A stretch of DNA of 5,937 nucleotides from Gammaproteobacteria bacterium (GTDB lineage: Bacteria; Pseudomonadota; Gammaproteobacteria; SZUA-229), in NCBI GenBank assembly GCA_016191795.1, contig JACPVK010000051.1, forward strand, positions 1-5,937, given 5' to 3'. The translations under genes were made by a program, and so were the position numbers. Shown here in pieces: positions 1 through 5,937 of this stretch (position 1 is its first letter; every line of letters begins with the position of its first letter). A model generated the notes under the pieces. That model was not told the origin of the DNA. It made no database searches and saw only the letters and a list, made by a program, of their open reading frames with translations.

Positions 1-294
1 GCAACCAATGGTGCTAATGGAATCAGCGGGCAACAAGTACTTACCTGGTCGGCAGCGAGCGGCACAGATATTGATGTTGGCGAAGGTGATACGGTTACGA
101 TTACCTACGATGTGGTGGTGCTGGATTCAGTATTGGCCAACCAGAGTTTAAGTAATTCTGCATTCATTCAATGGACAGGTATCGATGGTGACTATACCGG
201 ACTGGAACGTGATGGAACCAACACTGTTTCTGCACAGGGTGGCTTGAATGACTATTTTAATGGCCCGCAGTCAGCCACGGTTGTAACGCCAAAT
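1..294 (+). repeat. Unit 0: C-terminal part of a DUF11-like domain
   Basis: Residues 1-98 are the rear half of a repeat whose front lies upstream. Visible hallmarks are the G-E-G-D-T-V-T-I-T-Y-D strand pair (residues 27-37), which matches the late 'pGqsl.i.Y.a.v' strand of later units, and the terminal strand S-L-S-N-S-A-F (N52), equivalent to N-x-A in the other units. A Gly/Asp-rich loop with GIDGDYTGLERDGTNT (residues 60-75) follows, and T-V-V-T-P leads into the next unit. The alignment rests on motif order only. Confidence 0.6.
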
Positions 295-3200
295 AACAAC
301 ACTATTACAAAAACACGCATCAGTGATACTTACAATAATCTGACAAACGATGTGCGTGTTGGTGATGTGATTACTTACCAGCTTGACCTGAATTTACAGG
401 AAGGTCTTCACACCAGCTTCCTGGTAAACGATGTATTGCCGCAAGGTCTGGTGTTTGTCGGAATACAATCTATCAATGGCGATAGCAATGGTGCTGACGG
501 TTATGCTGCTGCGGCACCCTTTAGTTATACCAGTATTCCGGCTGGCAATATAACTGTCAGTGGTGACCCGGTAACCGGTCCTACCACCCTCAGCATTAAC
601 ATGGGCGATGTCACCAATGCGGGTGACAACCTTTCAAATAATACATTGAGCATTATTTATACCGCTCGTGTGTTAAATAATGATGTACATCCACAGGTTA
701 ACAATATCGCTTTACAAAATTCTGTCACCTTCGATTACACCACGGCGACCGGTGTAACAACATCGGCGGCCTCTACAGCCGTTCTGGATTTGCGGCAGCC
801 AACACTCACTGTTACCAAAACCGCCACTCAACAGTTTGGCGATACCATCGTAGTGGCCGGTGAAAATATTACTTACACCGTTACCGTTACCAACACCGGT
901 ACTGCTCCGGCTTATGACATGGTGTTACGTGATACCTTGCCATTTGGCATGCGTCTGGCCGGTGCAACAACAGTCAGCATCGAAACACCGATTGGATCTC
1001 CGCTGGCTATATTCGCACCGACCTATGATGGCGTTACCGGTATTGCAGAGTGGAATTTTGATAATGGTGTAGTGGCAGATACCTATAGTATTCAACCCGG
1101 ACAATCCTTGCGTATTGTTTACACGGCTGTTGTTGATGCAACAGTGGGTGCAGGCGTTACTTTAAATAACAGCGCACTGACACAGCTCTATTATTCATTC
1201 GATGACGATGCCATACCTGCGTCGGCACTGGTAACAGACCGTGAAGTCTACGGCCCAACGGCCGCTTCAGTTTATTCAATGACAACACCGGCACCGAGCC
1301 CATTGGCCAAACTGAATCCTGTTAACACCGATGCATCGATTGGCCAGCCTTTCACTTATCGCATCACTGTTCCTGCGACGCCTGTTGCCACAGCGCTTTA
1401 TGATGTACGCATACTGGATAATTTAGGTGCACTGGCACCGAATGTTGATTTGATTTTTGTAAATGTGGCGAAAGTGTCCGGTTCATTGCCGTGGGTGCCC
1501 GTGAATACCGGAACGGATACTTCACTGGTAATTGAAGACACCACAACCGGAATAGATATTCCTGCAGGCGAACAAATCGAAATTGATTTAACCGTTGTGG
1601 TGCGTAACACATCAAATAACTCCGCTGGTGATGTCTTCCAGAACACGGCAAGCTACACCTATGACTCGGTAAATAATGATGCCTCTTCGCAAGCACCCGG
1701 TGGCGGAGCCACAACGGCTAACATGACGATTGTTGAACCCTTGTCCATGGTGCTGGACAAGACAGCACCGGTGAACATGGAATATGGTACGCCAGGTACA
1801 TACGTCATTGATGTGCAAAACACCGGTACTGGCCCGGCTTATGATTTAACGATTATCGATCACTTGCCGGATCCGGTGGCCGGTGGTGGTATGTGTGACA
1901 CCGCGCCGAATAATTTTGTAGTGGAGACGCGTGATGCAGCCAATGTGTTGCAACAAACCCTGGCTAGCGGTGTTGATTACACAACAACATTCACGACGGG
2001 TACAACGCTGGGTACGCTTCCGACCTGTACGCTGGCCATTACGTTGCAGTCGGCCAATGCTGTCATTCAAAGTGGCTGGCATCTGGTTGTAAATTATGAT
2101 GCACATCTTGATCTTAATAATGTTAACGGCGCAACGCTGACCAATTACGCCGCTGCAACACAATGGTTTAGTGCCGATACCCCGGCAGGCCAGGCCATTG
2201 GTGAAATTCGTGAATATCCATTGCTAACGGATCCGAATGCCGGATTTAATCTTGCTGACCTGGGTACTGTTTCCATCAGTGATGATGAAGATCTGGCGTA
2301 CACCACAGTTGCGGCGCCTGAGCTGGAAATTATTAAATCCGTTTACAACATGGCAACCAATCTCTATGCCAGCGCAGCAGAAGCCGGTGACAGATTGCGC
2401 TACGAAATTGTTATCCGCAATATCGGTCCAGTTGCAGCCACTAACTTTAGTTTGCGTGATGAAATAGATCGCCTGAATCCAGCGCCTGGATTCTTTGATG
2501 TAGATATTTTAACGCCTCCTCTTACGGCCACTGTTACCAATGGTGATTTAGGTAATGGATACATACTGACTGTAAACCCAACGGGTGGTGCGCAGGGTAC
2601 AGGCTTGATTGATGTTACTGGTTTAAATTTATCAGCAGCTGGTGGTGCAGACGATACGTTCATTATTACGTTCGATGCGACTTTAAGACCTGTAATCGAT
2701 ACCGGCAATGTGATCAGAAATCAGGCCGAAATAACACTGAATGGATTCAATACACTTGTTTCAGATGATCCATCGTCAACCACAGACAATGACCCAACCC
2801 AGACCATTGTGGGCTCCACACCGTTATTCCGGACTAACAAAACGTCTGATGATGTGACCGGTGACCCGGCCGTGTTGAATCGCGGCGATGTGCTGGTCTA
2901 CACCATTAACGTCAAAAATATTGGTGCGGAAGATGCCACCGTCACCTATCTGCATGACCAGATTCCGGCCAATACAACGTATGTGCCGAACACCACCACA
3001 CTGAATGGCGTGTTCATGAATGATCCGTCTACTGGTGTATCGCCACTTGAGGCGGGCATGCTGATTAATCCGCCGGGCGCAGCCAGCGGTTTCATGCGTG
3101 CTGATGCCGATGAGGGTGATACATCGAATGAAGCCATTGTGACGTTTAATGTAATGATTAATGACAATGTCATTAATGGCGCAGTCATTTCCAATCAGGC

Positions 3201-5937
3201 TTATGTCAGTGGTGTCGGTGTGGGTGGCGCAGGTTTCGCAGAACAATTATCCGACGATCCGGATACGGTGGAAATTATCGGCGATCCAACTCGCGACATC
3301 GTTGGTAATGCAGCAATACTGGATGCACAAAAAACAATCACCAGCCTCAGCGACGGCAATGGCAATGGCTTGCTGGATATAGGCGAGACCATCGAGTACA
3401 CCCTGGCTATAACTAACAGCGGATTGATTGACGCAACCGGTGTCGTATTGACAGATGCTTTACCTGCCAACACAAATTATGTAGCCGATAGCTTGAGAGT
3501 GAATGGCCAGCCAGTTGGTCAACCTGATGGCGGTGTGTTGCCATTGATCGCCGGCATTGATGTCAGCTCGTCGAATCTCACGTTGCCAGTACAGGGTTCT
3601 GGAACCGGAACGGTCACGGCGGGTGAGAGTGTAACTGTTACCTTTGAGGTACAAGTTGCCGGGACTGCTGTGAATGGCACTGTCATTAGCAATCAGGGTC
3701 AAATCACCAGCAACGAATATCCGGATGAAATGACGGACGCCGATGGTAATGATATCAATGGTGATCAACCGACACTGATTACGGTTGGTAATGCACAACA
3801 ACTCACCATAACCAAAAATGTTTTTGTTGTCGGTGGCGGCACGGCGCAGCCGGGTGATCAACTTGAATATCTCATTACCGTCACCAATAGCGGCAATACA
3901 CCGATTGATTTGAGAAACAGCATTCCTAATCCGGCTTATCCGGGTCCGGGCGAGCCATTCTATATTCCTAATCCGGTGACTGAAGTACTGAAAGTGGTTG
4001 ATGATATTGATCAACCTGGATTGATAAGTTACGTCAGTGGTTCGGCTCGATTAAATGGCGTGATTGATCCTAACGTTGTGTATGCAGGCTCGCGATTGAC
4101 CGTTAATTATGATGACAGCAAGCGTTCACTGAGTAACTTCTACCAGTTCAGGCCGGGCGACAGTTTCAGTGTGCGTTATCTGGTGATGATCGATGCCAAT
4201 GCAACACAGGGCGACATTATTAATAATGTGGCAGGCGTTGATTGGGGTACGGCGTCCGGTACCAGAAACTGTACCGCGCCAGGTATTCCAAGTTTGATAA
4301 GTAATGTAGATGGTTGCGCTTATTCGTCATTATCTGTGGGCGGTGCACCAGGGGTGGCCACTCTGTCCGGTAAAGCCTGGCATGACAGTAATTTTGATGA
4401 GGATGATCAGTCTAACGAGCGGGCACTAGAGGGCTGGGAAGTACAGATTTATTTTGGTACCGGAACCATCAATCCTGGTGATTATGTTGATTCCGTGCTG
4501 ACGGATGTAAATGGTAATTACAGTGTAAGCGGGCTAATACCAAACTTTAGTGATACCAAGCAATATGCATTGCGTTTCGTCGCGCCAGGTGCATCTACCG
4601 ATACTGCCTCGTTAGGTAATGCCAATTCCATATTTATCGGTGGTGACGGTCCGCAACAAGTCAACAATTTCGATGTTGGCAATAGTACGCATATTGTAAA
4701 CATGAACATGCCGATTCAACCCAATGGTGTGGTTTACAATGTTGTTACACGCACGGGTGTTGCCGGTGCCATAGTGGAATTGACTGATGCCATCGGTAAC
4801 GCCATACCATCGAGCTGCTTTAATGATCCGGCCCAGCAAAATCAACGCACACTGGCGGATGGTTTCTACAAATTCGAACTGAATTTTAGTGATGCCCTGT
4901 GCCCTGCAGCAGGAGCTGATTATTTAATTCGCGTTTATCCACCGGCCGGTTATGTGGATTACGACAATAATCCGTTAACAAATGAAGTGTCGCGTATTAT
5001 TCCACCGGTATTACCTGTTGCGTCTACCGATGCGTCATATGATGTATGTACCAGTGATGCAATCAATTCCACCATACAGGAATGTGAATTACACGGTCCA
5101 ACGCCAACTATATACGATACGCCGGAATATCCGGCACCGACTTCTGTTATGCCGCGTACACAATATACAGATTACTACCTGAAGCTGAATCTGCGCAGTG
5201 CACAGGCTGAAGACCAGTTGTACAACCATCATATTCCGGTGGATCCTGATCTGGGTGCTGCCCTGGGCATTTCGAAAACATCGGCCATGGTGAACGTAAC
5301 GCGTAGCCAGCTGGTGCCCTATACCATCACCGTTACCAATACGCTCGGCGCACCGTTGTTTGATATCAACATCCAGGATGATTACCCCGCAGGCTTTAAA
5401 TATGTGGCAGGTTCATCGCGTATTTATGTGAATAATGTCCGTGTAACAAATCGTAATGAAGAGCCGGTATCGCTGGTGCAGGGTTCACAAGGTCGTTCAT
5501 TGACATGGCCCGATTTCATTGTTTACGAAAACGATGTCATCACTATCAAGATGTTGCTGGTCGTGGGTGCGGGTGTTGGTGAAGGCGAGTATGTGAATCT
5601 GGCACATGCGCTCAATACATTCACCTTGGGTAATGCCTCTGCTGAAGCATCGGCCACAGTTCGAGTGGTTCCCGATCCAACATTTGATTGTTCCGATATT
5701 ATCGGCAAGGTATTCAACGACAAGAATCTCAATGGTTATGCTGACGATGGCGAAGAAGGTATTGCCGGTGCCCGTGTTAATACTGCACAAGGTTTACAGG
5801 CAACAACCGATGAATACGGTCGTTATCATTTCACCTGCGCTGTTATCCCCAACCAGGATCGCGGTTCGAACTTTATTGTCAAACTGGATGAGCGCAGCTT
5901 GCCAACCGGTTATCGCATCACCTCGGAAAATCCACGC
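1..5937 (+). CDS. Giant DUF11 / Cna-B repeat surface protein, internal fragment (both ends missing)
   Basis: Frame +1 reads 1979 codons without a stop, and recognisable domain sequence begins at the first codon and runs to the last, so start and stop both lie outside the window. The translation consists of tandem beta-sandwich modules: DUF11/TIGR01451-like units (residues 1-1449 and 1751-1894) and SdrD/Cna-B-like units (about 1450-1573, 1574-1676 and 1895-1979). Composition is typical of an exported stalk: rich in Thr, Asn, Gly, Asp and Val, only about 22 Lys, ten Cys in pairs, and no transmembrane helix or coiled coil. No signal peptide or anchor is visible because the termini are absent. 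Related proteins are annotated as DUF11 domain-containing or isopeptide-forming fimbrial proteins. Adhesion or a cell-surface scaffold is the likely role by family analogy; no ligand or catalytic domain is seen. Coding status is near certain, the function is inferred. Confidence 0.95.
295..801 (+). repeat. Unit 1: DUF11 / isopeptide D2-like domain
   Basis: Residues 99-267. The first strand T-I-T-K carries K104. V-G-D-V-I-T-Y (120-126) is the second conserved strand. N-D-V-L-P-Q-G (143-149) is the D-x-L-P turn with D144, followed by the usual L-V-F-V-G strand. The final strand L-Q-N-S-V-T-F-D-Y places N240 at the conserved Asn position, with Val where most units have Ala. The L-D-L-R-Q-P tail joins unit 2. 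At about 169 residues it is longer than the later units because of an inserted loop around residues 161-200. Confidence 0.7.
802..1290 (+). repeat. Unit 2: DUF11 / TIGR01451-type domain
   Basis: Residues 268-430, one of the clearest members of the family in the window. TLTVTKTA (K273) opens it, A-G-E-N-I-T-Y-T-V-T-V-T-N-T-G follows (286-300), and A-Y-D-M-V-L-R-D-T-L-P (304-314) gives the D-x-L-P turn with D311. The late strand is S-L-R-I-V-Y-T-A-V-V-D, and L-N-N-S-A (N390) closes the fold. An acidic patch S-F-D-D-D (399-403) follows. This T-V-T-N-T-G-x-A-P-A-Y-D signature is the standard DUF11 pattern. Confidence 0.85.
1291..1740 (+). repeat. Unit 3: divergent DUF11-like domain
   Basis: Residues 431-580. 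The fold order is kept (K437; I-G-Q-P-F-T-Y at 447-453; A-L-Y-D-V-R-I-L-D-N-L with D473; F-Q-N-T-A-S-Y with N548), but the usual V-T-N-x-G segment is replaced by T-V-P-A-T-P-V-A-T (457-465), and the D-x-L-P turn lacks its Pro (D-N-L-G). The late I-P-A-G-E-Q-I-E-I-D-L-T-V-V-V-R-N segment (560-576 of the frame's numbering begins at I520) is typical of the family. A G-G-G-A linker leads to unit 4. The domain assignment is by position and motif order. Confidence 0.65.
1741..2316 (+). repeat. Unit 4: DUF11 domain with a Cys pair
   Basis: Residues 581-772, one of the two longest repeat units here (about 192 residues). M-V-L-D-K-T (K587) opens it; T-Y-V-I-D-V-Q-N-T-G-T-G-P-A-Y-D (600-615) and T-I-I-D-H-L-P (D620) are standard DUF11 elements. 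C632 and C676 are the only cysteines in the first 1400 residues and both fall inside this unit, so a disulfide is plausible in an exported protein. L-T-N-Y-A-A-A (N715) is the closing Asn strand. A long tail ends in the acidic S-I-S-D-D-E-D-L (757-765 region). Confidence 0.75.
2317..2820 (+). repeat. Unit 5: DUF11 domain
   Basis: Residues 773-940. P-E-L-E-I-I-K-S (K779), A-G-D-R-L-R-Y-E-I-V-I-R-N-I-G (795-809) and F-S-L-R-D-E-I (D820) follow the family order. From here the closing strand takes the form V-I-R-N-Q-A (N907), shared with units 6 and 7, so units 5-7 look like a closer subgroup. The linker S-D-D-P-S-S-T-T-D-N-D-P-T (921-933) is strongly acidic; linkers of this type are common between DUF11 repeats and may bind calcium. 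Confidence 0.8.
2821..3300 (+). repeat. Unit 6: DUF11 / TIGR01451-type domain
   Basis: Residues 941-1100. R-T-N-K-T-S (K947), R-G-D-V-L-V-Y-T-I-N-V-K-N-I-G (961-975), H-D-Q-I-P-A-N-T-T-Y-V-P-N-T (D986) and V-I-S-N-Q-A-Y-V (N1065) are all canonical. The I-P-A-N-T-x-Y-V segment followed by an L-N-G turn recurs almost unchanged in unit 7. The tail carries the acidic L-S-D-D-P-D-T-V-E-I-I-G-D-P-T linker (1083-1097). Confidence 0.85.
3352..3387 (+). other. EF-hand-like calcium loop in unit 7
   Basis: Residues 1118-1129 read DGNGNGLLDIGE. Asp at position 1, Asn at 3 and 5, Asp at 9 and Glu at 12 match the ligand spacing of a calcium-binding loop, with Gly at position 6. This 'DGNGNGxLDxGE' form is common in front of DUF11-type strands. 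Calcium binding is inferred from spacing alone. Confidence 0.6.
3736..3774 (+). other. Acidic D-x-D-G-N linker between units 7 and 8
   Basis: Residues 1246-1258 (DADGNDINGDQPT) hold four Asp and two Asn in a run with Gly turns. It resembles the calcium-binding D-x-D-x-[DN]-G motifs of thrombospondin type 3 repeats more than an EF-hand, since the acidic residue at position 12 is missing. A role in stiffening the joint between domains by metal binding is possible but unproven. Confidence 0.4.
3790..4347 (+). repeat. Unit 8: extended DUF11 domain, last of the main array
   Basis: Residues 1264-1449, about 186 residues. L-T-I-T-K-N (K1272), P-G-D-Q-L-E-Y-L-I-T-V-T-N-S-G (1284-1298) and I-I-N-N-V-A (N1409) place it in the family. 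It is odd in two ways. The D-x-L-P turn reads R-N-S-I-P, with N1306 where other units have Asp, and a Pro/Gly-rich insertion (about residues 1309-1345) separates it from the Y-V-S-G-S-A-R-L-N-G strand. C1424 and C1439 sit 15 residues apart in the tail, near the border with the Cna-B-like part. Confidence 0.75.
4348..4719 (+). repeat. SdrD/Cna-B-like domain A
   Basis: Residues 1450-1573. The opening T-L-S-G-K-A-W-H-D-S-N-F-D-E-D-D (about 1454-1469) and the later A-L-E-G-W-E-V-Q-I-Y match the SdrD B-type start 'G.vw.D.n.DG..d.gE..l.gv.V.l'. The V-L-T-D-V-N-G-N-Y-S-V-S-G-L segment (1499-1512) is the typical 't.td..G.Y.f..l' strand pair of Cna-B folds. A loop D1462-N1464-D1466-D1468-E1473 has near calcium-loop spacing, with Gln at position 9. 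These domains act as rigid stalk elements in surface proteins. The end of the domain, around M-N-M-P-I-Q, is approximate. Confidence 0.75.
4720..5028 (+). repeat. Cna-B / carboxypeptidase-regulatory-like domain B
   Basis: Residues 1574-1676. G-V-V-Y-N-V-V-T-R-T-G-V-A-G-A-I-V-E-L-T (about 1576-1595) corresponds to the first strands of a Cna-B or CarboxypepD_reg fold, and L-A-D-G-F-Y-K-F-E-L (1618-1627) to its G-x-Y-x-F strand. Y-L-I-R-V-Y-P-P-A-G-Y (1641-1651) is the closing strand with the typical P-x-G-Y end. C1606 and C1634 could form a disulfide. It lacks the acidic SdrD loop of domains A and C. Confidence 0.65.
5029..5250 (+). other. Pro/Thr/Tyr-rich linker with a Cys pair
   Basis: Residues 1677-1750 match no domain I recognise. 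It has C1683 and C1695 twelve residues apart, then a Pro/Thr/Tyr stretch (G-P-T-P-T-I-Y-D-T-P-E-Y-P-A-P-T, 1699-1714), then Y-Y-L-K-L-N-L, which may be a final strand, and N-H-H-I-P-V-D-P-D just before the next unit. It may be the tail of domain B, since several related proteins place a 'Y.l.....' strand after such an insertion, or a flexible spacer between the array and the C-terminal module. Confidence 0.45.
5251..5682 (+). repeat. Unit 9: C-terminal-type DUF11 domain
   Basis: Residues 1751-1894, separated from the main array by two Cna-B-like domains. L-G-I-S-K-T-S-A (K1759), L-V-P-Y-T-I-T-V-T-N (1771-1780), I-Q-D-D-Y-P-A-G-F-K-Y-V-A-G-S-S-R-I (D1793) and Y-V-N-L-A-H-A (N1866) follow the family order. 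The Gly before the second strand is lost (T-R-S-Q-L-V-P-Y). Together with the following Cna-B domain it forms a pair that I recall as a recurring C-terminal module of giant gammaproteobacterial DUF11 proteins; that is memory, not a search result. Confidence 0.75.
5683..5937 (+). repeat. SdrD/Cna-B-like domain C, cut by the window end
   Basis: Residues 1895-1979. I-G-K-V-F-N-D-K-N-L-N-G-Y (1901-1913) with G-I-A-G-A-R-V (1920-1926) is a clear SdrD B-type start, and T-T-D-E-Y-G-R-Y-H-F-T-C (1935-1946) the G-x-Y-x-F strand. S-N-F-I-V-K-L-D and L-P-T-G-Y-R-I-T-S-E-N-P-R end the visible part; in relatives this is followed by one last strand. C1897 and C1946 bracket the first part of the fold and could pair. 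The domain is probably nearly complete and continues only a little past the window. Confidence 0.8.
5719..5754 (+). other. EF-hand-like calcium loop in Cna-B domain C
   Basis: Residues 1907-1918 read DKNLNGYADDGE: Asp at position 1, Asn at 3 and 5, Gly at 6, Asp at 9 and Glu at 12. This is the same ligand spacing as the loop in unit 7 and is the standard position of the calcium site in SdrD B-type repeats. Binding is inferred from the family. Confidence 0.65.

Larger units (their letters stand above)
3301..3789 (+). repeat. Unit 7: DUF11 domain with an N-terminal calcium-type loop
   Basis: Residues 1101-1263. After A-Q-K-T-I (K1111) comes an EF-hand-like loop (listed separately) merged with the second conserved strand I-G-E-T-I-E-Y-T-L-A-I-T-N-S-G. 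L-T-D-A-L-P-A-N-T-N-Y-V (D1152) is the turn, and V-I-S-N-Q-G-Q-I (N1231) the closing strand. The linker T-D-A-D-G-N-D-I-N-G-D-Q-P-T (1245-1258) is the most acidic in the protein. Units 6 and 7 are the most alike pair in the window. Confidence 0.85.

Noticed and set aside
601..603. ATG in frame +1 as a possible true start of the protein
   Set aside because: It sits inside unit 1, domain sequence continues upstream to base 1, and no Shine-Dalgarno-like sequence or signal peptide follows.
860..1072. 70-codon frame on the plus strand
   Set aside because: Out-of-frame reading of unit 2, where frame +1 carries the canonical DUF11 signature.
1364..2163. Several minus-strand frames of 68-116 codons
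   Set aside because: They overlap one another and lie antisense to units 3 and 4; none resembles a protein.
2881..2889. Arg-Gly-Asp tripeptide (residues 961-963) as an integrin-type adhesion motif
   Set aside because: Gly-Asp or Gly-Glu is the family consensus before this strand in nearly every unit, so the Arg makes an RGD by chance; the position is in or next to a beta strand.
2824..3246. 140-codon open frame on the minus strand
   Set aside because: Antisense to unit 6, with no motif and a His/Ile/Arg-rich composition typical of a shadow frame.
3460..4014. 184-codon open frame on the minus strand
   Set aside because: It lies fully antisense to clear DUF11 units 7 and 8, and its translation (Ile, Arg, His and Asn rich, no recognisable motif) looks like the complement of Asp/Asn/Val/Thr codons. 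No ribosome binding site or domain supports it.
1..5937. CRISPR array, insertion sequence, tRNA or other RNA gene, promoter, terminator
   Set aside because: The window is continuous coding sequence. The repeats are divergent at DNA level with units of 140-190 codons, and no terminal inverted repeats, tRNA-like folds or hairpin plus T-run were seen.

Overview
The whole window is a slice from inside one very large protein-coding gene. Frame +1 is open from base 1 to base 5937 (1979 codons, no stop, no credible internal start), so both ends of the gene lie outside. No second gene, RNA gene, mobile element, CRISPR array, promoter or terminator is supported, and there is no intergenic DNA.

The product is a modular, secreted or surface-exposed beta-sandwich protein. 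It is rich in Thr, Asn, Gly, Asp and Val and poor in Lys and Cys. Residues 1-1449 hold the tail of one unit and eight full tandem units of the DUF11 / TIGR01451 ('conserved repeat domain') type, which overlaps the isopeptide-forming fimbrial D2-like family. Each full unit starts with a strand carrying a Lys, continues with a strand of the form G-[DE]-x-[hydrophobic]-x-Y, then a D-x-[LI]-P turn, and ends with an Asn-containing strand (N-x-A). Most units are followed by an Asp-rich linker. From residue 1450 the architecture changes: two SdrD/Cna-B-like domains, a Pro/Thr/Tyr-rich linker with a Cys pair, one more DUF11-like unit, and a third Cna-B/SdrD-like domain cut by the window end.

Proteins of this build are long stalks or adhesin-like surface proteins. 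From memory, the last two modules resemble the C-terminal part of giant gammaproteobacterial proteins that can end in an OmpA-like peptidoglycan-binding domain; that part would lie downstream and cannot be seen here. Even base composition and mixed codon use fit a marine or environmental gammaproteobacterium (for example Cellvibrionaceae or Alteromonadales), but the organism call is weak.

The best leads are these: a Lys conserved at one position per unit in an otherwise Lys-poor protein, with a matching Asp and Asn (possible self-formed isopeptide crosslinks); Cys residues that occur strictly in within-domain pairs; and EF-hand-like calcium loops at domain starts. No ligand-binding or enzymatic domain is visible, so the biological target of the protein is unknown.
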